Assembly: GCA_035499295.1 (NCBI GenBank)
Contig: DATJZG010000018.1
Coordinates: 1 to 64,000 of the forward strand
Origin: DATJZG01 sp035499295
Lineage (GTDB): Bacteria > Myxococcota > Myxococcia > Myxococcales > Anaeromyxobacteraceae
Direction: 5' to 3'
Length of the DNA stretch: 64,000 nucleotides
Shown here in pieces: positions 7,683 through 16,623 of this stretch (position 1 is its first letter; each line of letters opens with the position of its first letter). Both the position numbers and the translations under genes were made by a program. The notes beneath the pieces were generated by a model. It did not search any database, was not told the DNA's origin, and worked only from the letters and a program-made list of their open reading frames with translations.

Positions 7683-8206
7683 GGATGTCCCTCGGCGTGC
7701 CCGCAGCTAACGCAGGCGCCGGCGGCGGCGGGAGCCCCGGCGGCCGCCCAGGCGGGCCAGGCGCCCGAGAGCACCCGGACGTCGGCGAGGCCGGCCCGGC
7801 GGAGGCGGGCGGCGACCTCGTCCGCCACCGCGCAGCTGTCGTCGCCGTCGTAGACCACGACGAGGGGGCGCTGGCGCAGCTCGTCGAGCGCCGCGCCCTC
7901 GTCCGGGTGGCCGGACGGCGGGAGGTGGACGGCGTTCGCGACGTGGCCCTGGGCGAACTCGCCCGCACCCCGGGCGTCGACGAACGCGGCCAGGCAGGAC
8001 TGGCACAGCGCGCTCGCCTCCGCCACCGAGATGCGAGGAGCAGGCGCCGCCGCCTCCTCCGGGCCGGCGCAGGCTCCCCCGCTCGCCTCCGCCACCGAGT
8101 AGACCTTCGCCCGCACCGGGGCGGGGCGCGGGGAGAGGGCGTTCGCCCCGAGGCCCACCGCAGCGCCCAGGGCGACGAGCGCCGCCATCTCGAGTGCCTT
8201 CGGCAT
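7679..8206 (-). CDS. Membrane-anchored rhodanese-domain protein with extra cysteines
   Basis: 175 residues: an N-terminal membrane anchor or signal (MAALVALGAAVGLGANAL), then a rhodanese domain. ARGAGEFAQGHVANAVHLP is the usual substrate-entry segment, and VVVYDGDDSCAVADEVAARLRR carries the active-site Cys that takes a persulfide sulfur. Unusual: a CQSC motif just before the domain (ALCQSCLAAF), a single Cys in the linker (GACAGPE), and a C-terminal CVSCGH that could be a second redox or metal site. It lies upstream of a MauE-like gene, suggesting joint thiol chemistry outside the cytoplasm. The sulfur donor and acceptor are unknown. Confidence 0.85.
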   Translation of the reverse strand: MPKALEMAALVALGAAVGLGANALSPRPAPVRAKVYSVAEASGGACAGPEEAAAPAPRISVAEASALCQSCLAAFVDARGAGEFAQGHVANAVHLPPSGHPDEGAALDELRQRPLVVVYDGDDSCAVADEVAARLRRAGLADVRVLSGAWPAWAAAGAPAAAGACVSCGHAEGHP

Positions 8207-8282
8207 CGCCCAGGGAAGCTAACCCGCAAACCGGGGGCGCGCGACGGGTCTTCCCGCCGGTGCGCCGCGTCCCGGGCGCGGG

Positions 8283-8288
8283 TATATT
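8283..8288 (+). promoter_or_regulatory. Candidate -10 of a leaderless promoter for queD
   Basis: TATATT, preceded by GG, with 9 bases to the ATG. No Shine-Dalgarno lies between them. The predicted start of transcription is within about 3 bases of the start codon. Confidence 0.45.
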
Positions 8289-8297
8289 GCGCGGGCG

Positions 8298-8687
8298 ATG
8301 GGCTCCATCTACGAAATCTCCAAGGACTTCCTCTTCAGCGCCGCCCACCAGATCCGCCTTCACCCCGGGAAGTGCGAGCGGCTGCACGGCCACAACTGGC
8401 GCGTGCGCATCCACGCGCGCGCCTCCAGCCTGAACGCGCTCGGCATGGTAGTGGACTTCGCCGACCTCCAGCGCATGGTGGCGGAGATCGGCTCCCGCTT
8501 CGACCATCGCAACGTGAACGAGGTCCCTCCCTTCGACGAGGTGAACTCCACCGCCGAGAACCTGGCGCGCTTCTTCTACGAGGAGGCCCGCCAGCGCCTG
8601 CGCGACCAGGAGGGCGGCCGCGTCACCGTCGCCAAGGTGGAGGTGTGGGAGAACGAGGGATCACTCGCGGTGTATCGCGAGGACTGA
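8298..8687 (+). CDS. queD: 6-pyruvoyl-tetrahydropterin synthase family (QueD-like)
   Basis: 129 residues, cytosolic zinc enzyme. The family converts dihydroneopterin triphosphate to 6-carboxytetrahydropterin (queuosine precursor) or 6-pyruvoyltetrahydropterin. The three zinc histidines are visible: H17 in FSAAH and H30/H32 in RLHGHNW; the catalytic Cys is C26 in GKCERLHGH. NVNEVPPFDEVNSTAENLARF is the usual Asn-Glu-Pro region and KVEVWENEGSLAVY the C-terminal Glu strand. Other queuosine genes are not in this window, so QueD versus PTPS-like roles cannot be separated by context. It is the only + gene between two minus genes and the add pair. Confidence 0.88.
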   Translation: MGSIYEISKDFLFSAAHQIRLHPGKCERLHGHNWRVRIHARASSLNALGMVVDFADLQRMVAEIGSRFDHRNVNEVPPFDEVNSTAENLARFFYEEARQRLRDQEGGRVTVAKVEVWENEGSLAVYRED

Positions 8688-8726
8688 GCGCCCCCGGGGA
8701 TCCGCGGAGACGTCGTACCCGCGGCG

Positions 8727-8732
8727 TATCCT
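8727..8732 (+). promoter_or_regulatory. Candidate -10 of a leaderless promoter for addB-like gene
   Basis: TATCCT lies 7 bases before the GTG start, with no Shine-Dalgarno in between. The gap from the queD stop to this GTG is only 52 bases, so read-through from queD is also possible. Confidence 0.38.
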
Positions 8733-8739
8733 CCGCCGC

Positions 8740-11700
8740 GTGACGGACTTGGTGGTGGTCCCCTCCGCCCTCCGGCGGTCCCGCGCCTCGCTGCGGCTGT
8801 GCGAGGCGGAGGGCGGGGTCCTCCTCGGGCCGCGCCTCGCCACGATCCCGTCCCTCGTCCCCGGGCTGCTCGCCCGCGCCGGCGAGACGCGGGCGCTCCT
8901 CACCCCGCTCGCCGAACGGATCCTGGCCCTCTCCGCTTGCGAGGAAGCGGAACTCTCCCGCTCGGCGCCTCCCTCGGCCGGGAGTGCCCGCGCGGCGGCC
9001 GACGCCGTCCGCGAGCTCCGCCTCTCCGAGGTCTCCGCCGCCGACCTGCGCAGGGCCGCCCTGGACGTCCCGGGACGCCCCGCCGAGCGGCTCGTCGCCC
9101 TCTCCCGGGCGCTCGAGATCCACGAGGAGCTCCTCTCGGAGCTCCGCGCGGCCGACGCGGCCGCGGCACTGCGGGCGGCGGCGGAGGCGGCCCGGCGGGG
9201 TATCCCCTCGGAGGAGACGGCGGACCTCGGCCTCCTCGTCCTGGAAGGATTCCTCCCTCCCTCGCCGGGCGCGCTCGACCTCGTCACCGCCCTGGCGGGG
9301 CGGGCGCGGAGGGTCCTCGCCCGGGTGCCCTACTTCCCGGAGGATCCGCGCCGCAGCTCGCCGGCCGAGCCCTGGGTGCGGAGGATCGAGTCGCTGCACG
9401 AACTCGCCTCGAGGCGCGAGGTGGCCCTCCGGTTCCCTTCGGACGAGGAGCGCGCGCCGCGAATCGCGCGCGCGCTCGGCCTCGGCGGGGGCCGCCGCGA
9501 TCCCGGTCCCGAGGGCTGGATCGCGACCTTGCCCTCGCCGGGCGACGAGGAGCAGGCGGAGTCGGCCGCCCGCTTCGCCGCCGATCTCCTCGAGGGCGGC
9601 CTCGCCCCCGACGAGATCGCCGTCGTCGCCCCGCGGAGGCTCTCGGAGGCTCTCTCGCGCTCCTTTCGTCGGCTCGCCGTGCCGCTCTCCGCCGCCGGGC
9701 AAGCCCCGCTCGCGGCCCTCCCGCTCGTCCGCGATCTCCGGGCCGCCCTCGAGGCTGCCGGCGAGGTCGACAGGGCGAGCGCCGAGCTCCTCCTCCGCTC
9801 CCCCTACCTCCGCGCCGGGGAGCCGCCCGCGGGGCTCGGGCGCATGCTCGACCGGGCCGGAGCCCTTCCCGGGCGCGGCGATCCGGCCGAGAGGCTGGCG
9901 GACCGCGCCGGCCGCCTCACCGCCCCCGCGGCGCGCCGGGAGAGGGCCGGGCTGCTCGCTACGGCGCGGGAGCTCCGCCGGTCCGCGGCCGCGCTGGCTC
10001 CGCTCCGCGGCCCTGCCACGGCGCGCGGATGGGAGGCGCGCGTGCGAGCCTTCGCGGAAGGCGCCGGCGTTCGGCGCCGCGCCGCGCGAGGCCCGGCCGA
10101 CGTCGCTCGGCGGGACCTTGAAGGCCTCTCCCGCTTCGAGGAGGCGATGGAGGAGGTCGCGACGGCCCAGCGGCTCCTCGGGCGCGGCGAGCGGAAGCTC
10201 GACCGAGGGGAGTGGCTTCGCCACCTCGACCTGGCCCTCCGATCCGCCTCCGTGCCGGGGGCGTCGCCCGCGGCCGGAGGCGGAGTCGAGCTCTGGCCTC
10301 TCGAGGAGGCCCCCGGGCTCGAGGCGCGGGCGGTCCTGGTGCTGGGCGCCGAGCGGGGTTCCTGGCCGTCTCCTCCGCGGACCGACCCGCTCCTCGGCGA
10401 CGCCGCCCGCCGCGCCGTGAACGAGCGCCTGCGGCGGCGCGCGCTGGCGACGTCGGCGGACCGCCAGGCGGTCGCCGACTACCTCGGCTTCGCCGCGCTC
10501 GCGGCGGCGCGGGAGGTGCTGGCGGTGGGCTTCACCCGAGGGGCGGGGGGCGAGGGGCCGGCGCCCCTCGCCGCCGAGGTCCTCGCCAGGGGCGCGGCGG
10601 AGGAGCTCCCGCTCGCCTCCGACCCGCCGCTCGGCCACGCCCGCTCCCGCGAGGAGGCGCTGCGCGCCGTCGCACGCCTCGCCCCCTCGAACGGGGAGCC
10701 GCTTGCCCGGGCCCTCGCCGCGCTCCCGGGCGCGACCGCCGGCGAGGGGGCGAGCCTCGCGGCGCGGGCTTCGAGCGCCATCGCCAGGGGCGAGCTGGAG
10801 CGGGAGCGCCGCCTCGCCGTCCTCGAGGGGCGGACGGCCCCCTCGGCCGGTGCCATCCCGGGCGACCTCTCCCTCGCCTTTCGAGAGGCCCTGCCCGAGG
10901 AGTGGAGCGCCACCCAGCTCGAGACCCGCGCGCGCTGTCCCTACCGCCTCTTCCTGCAGCTGGCGGGGCTGCCGGACGCCCCGGCGGCCGACCTCGACAT
11001 GGCGCCGCGCGACGAGGGCCGCCTCCTGCACGCCGTGCTCGAGTCCTTCCTGGCCGCGCGCCGCGCGCGCGGGGCGTGGCCCCCCTCGGGCGACGAGGAG
11101 GACCAGGCCGAGCTCGAGCGAATCGCCGACGAGGCCTTCGCCGCCTGCGAGGCGGAGGGGAGGGTGGGAGACCCGGCGGCCTGGGCCTCCCGGCGCCAGG
11201 CGCTCGTCCGGCGGCTTTCCCGCTGGGTGGAGGCGGAGGGCCGGGTGCACGACGGGCTTCGGCCGCTGCTCGTCGAGCACGAGTTCGGCGGCCGGTCGGG
11301 GAGCCCGCCGCTCGCCGTTCCCTCCCCGGGCGGCCCCATCCTCCTGCGCGGGCGCATCGACCGGGTCGACGCCGACGACCGCCGGCTCCTCGTCCTCGAC
11401 TACAAGAACTCCCGGGGGGAGAGGGACCACCGCGGCAAGCTCGACGAGGAGGCGCTCGGCACGACGAGCTTCCAGCCTCCGCTCTACCTCCTCGCCGCCA
11501 TGCGGGAGGCCCCGGGACGCGAGGAGCTCGGGGTGACCTACGGCCTCCTCCGGTCGACGGAGCGGGTGCGCCCCTGGCGGCCCCCGCCCGGCGACGGGTT
11601 CCTGGCACTTGACCCGGCCCGGCGGGCGGAGGTGCGAGCCGCCGGGGGGCGCACCTTCGCCGACGCGGTGGTGGCGGCCGTGGGGGAGGTGCGGGCGGGG

Positions 11701-11784
11701 CGGTTCCCCATCGCCTCGGCGGATTGCACCGGCTGCCCCTACGGCGCGGTGTGCCGCTTCCCTCGCCCTGGAGACGACGCGTGA
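8740..11784 (+). CDS. addB: AddB-like subunit of a helicase-nuclease (PD-(D/E)XK)
   Basis: 1014 residues. AddAB-type enzymes process double-strand breaks for recombination. The C-terminal nuclease of the RecB family is clear: LRGRIDRVDADDRRLLVLDYKNS contains the Asp and the D-x-K catalytic residues (about 865-890), and FQPPLYLLAA follows. An iron-sulfur ligand set of AddB type is present: one Cys in TRARCPYRLFLQL (about residue 735) and CTGCPYGAVC near the C-terminus. The N-terminal half is helicase-like but no Walker A is visible (VVPSALRRSRASLR takes its place), so it probably does not hydrolyse ATP. GTG start; ends in a GTGA overlap with addA. Confidence 0.85.
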   Translation: MTDLVVVPSALRRSRASLRLCEAEGGVLLGPRLATIPSLVPGLLARAGETRALLTPLAERILALSACEEAELSRSAPPSAGSARAAADAVRELRLSEVSAADLRRAALDVPGRPAERLVALSRALEIHEELLSELRAADAAAALRAAAEAARRGIPSEETADLGLLVLEGFLPPSPGALDLVTALAGRARRVLARVPYFPEDPRRSSPAEPWVRRIESLHELASRREVALRFPSDEERAPRIARALGLGGGRRDPGPEGWIATLPSPGDEEQAESAARFAADLLEGGLAPDEIAVVAPRRLSEALSRSFRRLAVPLSAAGQAPLAALPLVRDLRAALEAAGEVDRASAELLLRSPYLRAGEPPAGLGRMLDRAGALPGRGDPAERLADRAGRLTAPAARRERAGLLATARELRRSAAALAPLRGPATARGWEARVRAFAEGAGVRRRAARGPADVARRDLEGLSRFEEAMEEVATAQRLLGRGERKLDRGEWLRHLDLALRSASVPGASPAAGGGVELWPLEEAPGLEARAVLVLGAERGSWPSPPRTDPLLGDAARRAVNERLRRRALATSADRQAVADYLGFAALAAAREVLAVGFTRGAGGEGPAPLAAEVLARGAAEELPLASDPPLGHARSREEALRAVARLAPSNGEPLARALAALPGATAGEGASLAARASSAIARGELERERRLAVLEGRTAPSAGAIPGDLSLAFREALPEEWSATQLETRARCPYRLFLQLAGLPDAPAADLDMAPRDEGRLLHAVLESFLAARRARGAWPPSGDEEDQAELERIADEAFAACEAEGRVGDPAAWASRRQALVRRLSRWVEAEGRVHDGLRPLLVEHEFGGRSGSPPLAVPSPGGPILLRGRIDRVDADDRRLLVLDYKNSRGERDHRGKLDEEALGTTSFQPPLYLLAAMREAPGREELGVTYGLLRSTERVRPWRPPPGDGFLALDPARRAEVRAAGGRTFADAVVAAVGEVRAGRFPIASADCTGCPYGAVCRFPRPGDDA

Positions 11785-14700
11785 CGACGCTCTCTCGCCA
11801 GGCGGCCCGCCCCCGGGACCGGGAGAGGGCGAACCTCGCGCCGCCTCCCCCGAGGGAGGACCCTCCCGCGATGCCGGATGCCGGGGCGGGGGGCCCGTCG
11901 ACGCGGGACGAGGCCGGAGTCGCGTGGAGCGAAGCCGCGCTGCGGCTCTTCCGGCTCACCGGGCCGAGCGCGGTCTCGGCGGGCGCGGGCGCGGGCAAGA
12001 CCACCGCCCTCGTGGAGCTCCTGCTCCGGCTCATCGCCGGCGAGACGCCGCTCGGCCCGTGCCGGCCGGAGGAGATCGTCGCCATCACCTTCACCGAGCG
12101 GGCCGGGGCGGAGCTCGCCGAGCGGCTCGGCGAGGCCCTGGCGCGGGCTTCTGCGGCGGTCCGCCCGGAGGGCGCGGAGCGGCTTGCCGCCGCGCGCCGG
12201 GGCCTTCCCCGCATGGCCGTGGGCACGATCCACGGCTTCGCCGCCCGGCTGCTGCGCGAGCACGCTCTCGACGCCGGCGTCGATCCCGACTTCGCGGTCC
12301 TGGAGGAGGAGGCGGCGGCGGAGGCGCTCGACGCCGCGGCGCTGGCGGCGGCGATCGAGGCGCTCCGGGCGGGCGGGGAGTCGATCCGGGCGCTCGCCGC
12401 CGGGCACGGAGGCGTCCGCGGCCTCGCCGAGGTCGCGGCGGCGCTCGTCCGCGACCGCGCCGTCCGCGGCCTGAGCGGCCCGGTGGCGGCGGCGGGCGGC
12501 GACCCGGCGGGGCTCGCGACGGCGGTCGCGGAGCTCGCCTCGGCGGGAGAGGATCTCCTTCGCCTGCGAGGGCGGGCGGCGACGCCGTCGGGCCAGGCGG
12601 CGATGGAGGAGCTCGCCCGCGGCTGGCCGGAGGCGCGCGCCCGCCTCGCGGCCGGATCGGTCGCCGGGCTCTGCGAGCTCGCGGGGCCCCTGCGGAGGTG
12701 GCGCCTCGGCCGGGCCCCCCCCGAGGTGCGCGAGGCGCGCGAGCGCTTCCTCGCCCTCGCCGCCGCGATCCCCGCGGTCGCGGCCGAGATCTCGGCGGCG
12801 CCGCAGGCGCGCTCGCTCGCCGACGTGGTCCTGGACGCGGAGAGGCGCTACCGGGACGGCAAGAGGGCAGCGGGCGCGCTCGACTTCGACGACCTCCTCC
12901 TCGGCGCCCGCGACCTGCTCCGAGACGAGCCCCTCGTCCGGCGCGAGCTTCGCCGCCGGACCCGCGCCCTCCTCGTCGACGAGTACCAGGACGTGAACCG
13001 ACTGCAGGCGGAGATCTTCGAGCTCCTCTCCGGCGACCCTTCCCCCCCGGACGGCGAGGACCGGCCGGCGGTCCTGGTGGCGGTCGGGGACGCGAAGCAG
13101 TCCATCTACCGGTTCCGCGGCGCCGACGTGGCCGTCTTCGCCGGCGTGATCGAGGAGCTCGGGCCGGGGGGCCGGGGACAGGTCCTCCACCTGCGCGAGA
13201 ACCACCGCTCCGTCCCGGGGGTGATCGATCTCGTGAACCACCTCCTCGAGGCGAGCGGCGCCCGCCTGGGCGTGCCCTTCGGCGAGGAGGACCGGCTCCG
13301 GGCGATGCGCGGCGGCGGCGCCTTCCCGGCGGCGGAGATGATCCTCGCCCCGGAGCTCGGTCCCGCCGAGGAGCGGCGCGCCCGCGAGGCGTCGGCGCTT
13401 GCGGCTCGCATCCGGGAGCTCATCGGCGGCGGTGCGGGGGTGACGGTGAGGGACCGGGCGAGCGGCCTCGATCGCCCCCCGCGGCTCGGCGAGGTGGCCG
13501 TGCTCTTCCGCCGTCTCACCCACGTCCGGGAGTACGAGAGGGCGCTCCGCCAGGCAGGCGTGCCGTGCCGGCTCGGGCGCGGCGGCGGCTTCTTCCAGGC
13601 CCCGGAGGTCCGCGACCTGGGGGAGCTCCTCGCGAGCCTCGCCGACCCCTCGGACGAGCTCGCCTGGGCGGCGCTCCTCCGCTCTCCTCTGTGCGGCCTC
13701 TCCGACGGGTCGCTCTTCCTCCTCGCCCGCGGAGGAGGGGGTCGCTCCGGCCTCGCGCGCCTGTGGCGCCTCGGGGCCGAGGGGGCGGCGGCGGAGCTCC
13801 GCTCGCTGCGCCCCGGAGGGCCTGCGGAGGGAGAGGGCGAGCGCCTCGCCCGGTTCCTCGAGGCCTGGGGAGCGCTCGCCCGGGTGCGCGACCGGCTCGA
13901 CGTGGGGGAGCTCCTCGCGGGCGCGGTCGACGCCCTCGACCTCGAGGCGGCGCTGCTCGCCGGCCCGGACGGCGAGCGCCGGGCGCGGAACGTGCGCAAG
14001 GCCCTCGACCTCGCCCGGGGCGCCGCCGCCCGAGGCGCCGCCGCCGCCGCCTTCGGCGCATCCTTGCGCCGGATGGCCCGGCGCCCGGCGCGCGAACCCG
14101 AGGCGAGCCTGGAGGAGGCGGACGCGGTGGCGCTCCTCTCCGTCCACCAGGCGAAGGGGCTCGAGTGGCCAGTGGTGGCGGTCCCCGACCTCACGGCGCG
14201 CCTCCCCGGGGAGCGGCGCCGGGCGGCCCTCGACGAGGCGGGGAGGGTGTGCGCCGCGCACTACCTCCTCGCCTCGGAGTCCTTCGAGGAGACGGCCTCG
14301 CTCGAGCGCCTGCGCCGGAGCGGCGCCGAGGCCGAGGCAGCCGAGTCGCGACGGCTCCTCTACGTGGCACTCACCCGGGCGAAGGACTACCTCGTCCTCT
14401 CGTCGGCAGGCCCCGCGCCCAAGGACTCCTGGGCGGCGCTGCTCGGCGAGGTCCCGGAGAGGCTCCTCGCGCGGCTCGAGCCCGGGGAGCCGCGGGAGGC
14501 GGCAGGGGGCGAGCCGGACCGCTCCGGGTCCCCGGGGGGCGAGCCCGCTGCCGGAGTGGCCCCGCCGCCCATCCGGAGGGCGCTCGCGGAGCCGGTGCGG
14601 GAGGTGGTCACCGCTCTCTCGGAGTACGGGCGCTGCCCGCGCCGGCACTGGTTCTCCCGGCACCTCCGGCTCCCGGAGCCGCGCCCCGAGCGGCCCGCGG

Positions 14701-15410
14701 ACGATCCCGACCGCGCCACCGAGCGCGGGTCGCTGGCGCACGCCCTGCTCGCCGAGGTGGACCTGCTCGCGCCGCCCCTCGCGCGCCGGGCGCTCGTCGC
14801 CGCGGCCGCGTCCCGCCGCGGGTACGACCCGGCCGCGCCGGGCGTGCGTGCGGTCCTCGCCGACGTGGAGCGGTTCCTCCACTCGGAGCTCGGCCGCCGG
14901 CTCGCCGAGTGGGAGCGCTCGGGGGCGCTCCGGCGCGAGGTCCCGTTCCTCCTGCGTCTAGGGGGCGGGGCCGCCCCGTGCTACCTCGACGGCGCCATCG
15001 ACGCGCTCGTGGTCGAGCGACGCGAGGTCCGGGTGCTCGACTTCAAGTACGCCCGGAGGCGCCGGGAGGAAGGGGAGCGCTACCGCCTCCAGCTCCTCGC
15101 CTACGCCCTCGCGGCCTCGCGCGCCTGGCCCGAGAAGACGGTGCGGTCGGCCCTCTGGTTCCTGCGCGGGGGAGCCGCGGCGCTCGACCTCACCCCGTCG
15201 CAGCAGGAGCTCCTGCGCTTCGCCGCGGAGGTGCCGGGGCTCGCCCGCGGCGCCGCCTCGGCCTCGGGGCGGGGCGCCTCTCCCGAGTCGCTCGGGCGGG
15301 ACGAGGAGCGCTGCCGGGGAGAAGGGTGCGGGTACGCGGCGCGGTGCTTCGCCCGCACCGGGGCCGAGGCGGGCCCAGGAATCCCGGTGAGCGCGAAGGG
15401 GCTGGAGTGA
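11781..15410 (+). CDS. addA: AddA-like UvrD/Rep helicase-nuclease subunit
   Basis: 1209 residues. Superfamily 1A helicase fused to a RecB-type nuclease; the motor of the AddAB enzyme. Walker A is SAGAGAGKTTALVE (about residues 70-83), motif II LLVDEYQDVNRLQAE, motif III VGDAKQSIYRFRGA, motif V SVHQAKGLEWPVVAV, motif VI RRLLYVALTRAKDYLVL. The nuclease has YLDGAIDALV and VRVLDFKYARRR, then LQLLAYALAAS. GTG at 11781 overlaps the addB stop; an internal ATG at 11871 is an alternative that still keeps Walker A. Odd: cysteines in YGRCPRRHWF and RCRGEGCGYAARCF resemble the AddB iron-sulfur ligands, which most AddA proteins lack. Confidence 0.9.
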   Translation: MTTLSRQAARPRDRERANLAPPPPREDPPAMPDAGAGGPSTRDEAGVAWSEAALRLFRLTGPSAVSAGAGAGKTTALVELLLRLIAGETPLGPCRPEEIVAITFTERAGAELAERLGEALARASAAVRPEGAERLAAARRGLPRMAVGTIHGFAARLLREHALDAGVDPDFAVLEEEAAAEALDAAALAAAIEALRAGGESIRALAAGHGGVRGLAEVAAALVRDRAVRGLSGPVAAAGGDPAGLATAVAELASAGEDLLRLRGRAATPSGQAAMEELARGWPEARARLAAGSVAGLCELAGPLRRWRLGRAPPEVREARERFLALAAAIPAVAAEISAAPQARSLADVVLDAERRYRDGKRAAGALDFDDLLLGARDLLRDEPLVRRELRRRTRALLVDEYQDVNRLQAEIFELLSGDPSPPDGEDRPAVLVAVGDAKQSIYRFRGADVAVFAGVIEELGPGGRGQVLHLRENHRSVPGVIDLVNHLLEASGARLGVPFGEEDRLRAMRGGGAFPAAEMILAPELGPAEERRAREASALAARIRELIGGGAGVTVRDRASGLDRPPRLGEVAVLFRRLTHVREYERALRQAGVPCRLGRGGGFFQAPEVRDLGELLASLADPSDELAWAALLRSPLCGLSDGSLFLLARGGGGRSGLARLWRLGAEGAAAELRSLRPGGPAEGEGERLARFLEAWGALARVRDRLDVGELLAGAVDALDLEAALLAGPDGERRARNVRKALDLARGAAARGAAAAAFGASLRRMARRPAREPEASLEEADAVALLSVHQAKGLEWPVVAVPDLTARLPGERRRAALDEAGRVCAAHYLLASESFEETASLERLRRSGAEAEAAESRRLLYVALTRAKDYLVLSSAGPAPKDSWAALLGEVPERLLARLEPGEPREAAGGEPDRSGSPGGEPAAGVAPPPIRRALAEPVREVVTALSEYGRCPRRHWFSRHLRLPEPRPERPADDPDRATERGSLAHALLAEVDLLAPPLARRALVAAAASRRGYDPAAPGVRAVLADVERFLHSELGRRLAEWERSGALRREVPFLLRLGGGAAPCYLDGAIDALVVERREVRVLDFKYARRRREEGERYRLQLLAYALAASRAWPEKTVRSALWFLRGGAAALDLTPSQQELLRFAAEVPGLARGAASASGRGASPESLGRDEERCRGEGCGYAARCFARTGAEAGPGIPVSAKGLE

Positions 15411-15468
15411 GGGGCCGGGGCCGGGCCCGCGCTCGCGGCCCCGCCGTCCCAATGCGCCCCCCGCGTGC

Positions 15469-15474
15469 TATACA
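15469..15474 (+). promoter_or_regulatory. Candidate -10 for the aldolase gene
   Basis: TATACA, preceded by GC, lies 62 bases before the ATG, giving a leader of roughly 55 bases that contains AGGGAGAGG just before the start codon. This is an ordinary leadered promoter, in contrast to the leaderless ones elsewhere. No convincing -35 is seen. Confidence 0.4.
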
Positions 15475-15536
15475 GGAACGGCGGAATCCACTCGTCCGAG
15501 CGAATTCTCGAGAAACCCCACTCTAGGGAGAGGTCC

Positions 15537-16457
15537 ATGAAGATCACCCCGCGCGTGAAGGAAATCCTTTCTTGGTACTCGTCCGACAGCCCGGGCACGC
15601 TCACCAACCTGGCCCGCCTGCTCGGCACCGGCCGGCTCGGTGGGACGGGGAAGCTCGTGATCTTGCCCGTCGACCAGGGCTTCGAGCACGGTCCGGCGCG
15701 CTCCTTCGCCCCGAACCCCCCGGCCTACGATCCGGAGTACCACTTCCAGCTCGCCGTCGATGCCGGCTGCAACGCCTACGCGGCTCCGCTCGGATTCCTG
15801 GAAGCGGGGGCGGCGAAGTTCGCCGGCCAGATCCCCCTCATCTTGAAGCTCAACAACTCCGACAGCCTGGCGAAGATCGAGCAACCTATCTCGGCCGTCA
15901 CCGGCTCGGTGGACGACGCCCTGCGCCTCGGCTGCGCGGCCATCGGCTACACCATCTACCCCGGCTCCGGCGCCCGCAACGAGCAGTACCAGGACCTGCG
16001 CGAGCTCGCCGAGGAGGCGAAGCGCAAGGGGCTCGTGGTGGTGGTGTGGAGCTACCCGCGCGGCGGCGGGATCTCCAAGGACGGCGAGACCGCCACCGAC
16101 ATCGTGGCCTACGCCGCCCAGATCGCTGCCCAGCTCGGCGCCCATTTCATCAAGGTGAAGCCCCCCAAGGATTACGTCGAGCAGCCGGAGGCGAAGAAGG
16201 TCTTCGAGAAGTGCGGGATCTCGACGAAGACGCTTCCCGAGCGGGTGCGCCACGTGGTGCAGAGCGCCTTCAACGGCCGCCGCGTCGTCATCTTCTCGGG
16301 CGGGGAGGCGAAGGGGAACGAGGAGATCCTGGCCGAGGTCAAAGGGCTCAAGGAGGGCGGGTCCTTCGGGTCCATCATGGGCCGGAACTCCTTCCAGCGG
16401 CCCAAGCCGGAGGCCCTGAAGCTCCTCGACGAAGTGATGAAGATCTACGCGGCCTAG
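15537..16457 (+). CDS. fbaB: Class I fructose-bisphosphate aldolase (DhnA type)
   Basis: 306 residues. Cleaves or forms fructose 1,6-bisphosphate in glycolysis and gluconeogenesis by Schiff-base chemistry. Seen: KLVILPVDQGFEHGPARSF (substrate loop), GYTIYPGSGARNEQYQDL, VVVVWSYPRGGGISKDGE, and HFIKVKPPKDYV holding the candidate Schiff-base lysine (K206 or K208), followed by VVIFSGGEAKGN, the phosphate-binding strand. ATG at 15537 has AGGGAGAGG 6-7 bases upstream; an in-frame ATG 24 codons earlier lacks these features. A strong terminator follows. Codon use is like its neighbours. Confidence 0.95.
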   Translation: MKITPRVKEILSWYSSDSPGTLTNLARLLGTGRLGGTGKLVILPVDQGFEHGPARSFAPNPPAYDPEYHFQLAVDAGCNAYAAPLGFLEAGAAKFAGQIPLILKLNNSDSLAKIEQPISAVTGSVDDALRLGCAAIGYTIYPGSGARNEQYQDLRELAEEAKRKGLVVVVWSYPRGGGISKDGETATDIVAYAAQIAAQLGAHFIKVKPPKDYVEQPEAKKVFEKCGISTKTLPERVRHVVQSAFNGRRVVIFSGGEAKGNEEILAEVKGLKEGGSFGSIMGRNSFQRPKPEALKLLDEVMKIYAA

Positions 16458-16485
16458 TGTCGGTCGCCCCCTCGAGGCGCGGACC

Positions 16486-16521
16486 GGGCAGCCGTCCCTT
16501 ACGGGCGGTTGCCCCTTTTTT
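16486..16521 (+). terminator. Rho-independent terminator after the aldolase gene
   Basis: GGGCAGCCGTCCC pairs with GGGCGGTTGCCC around a TTAC-containing loop (with G-U and one offset pair), followed by TTTTTT. It begins 29 bases after the aldolase stop and separates it from the DUF507 gene. Confidence 0.85.
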
Positions 16522-16594
16522 CTTGCCCTGACCGGCGCAGCGAGTCTATAGGGAAAACCCTTGAGAAAACCGATTTCACACGGCTCGGGCGCGG

Positions 16595-16600
16595 TATAGT
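16595..16600 (+). promoter_or_regulatory. Candidate -10 for the DUF507 gene
   Basis: TATAGT, preceded by GG, 23 bases before the ATG. AGGAAAG lies between them as a possible ribosome binding site. TTCACA 14 bases upstream could be a weak -35. It follows directly on the aldolase terminator. Confidence 0.45.
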
Positions 16601-16623
16601 CCGCGCTGCGAGGAAAGAGCCCC

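Noticed and set aside
11739..14882. Minus-strand open frame of over 1000 codons opposite addA
   Set aside because: Composition is biased and no motif is visible, while addA has all helicase motifs in order.
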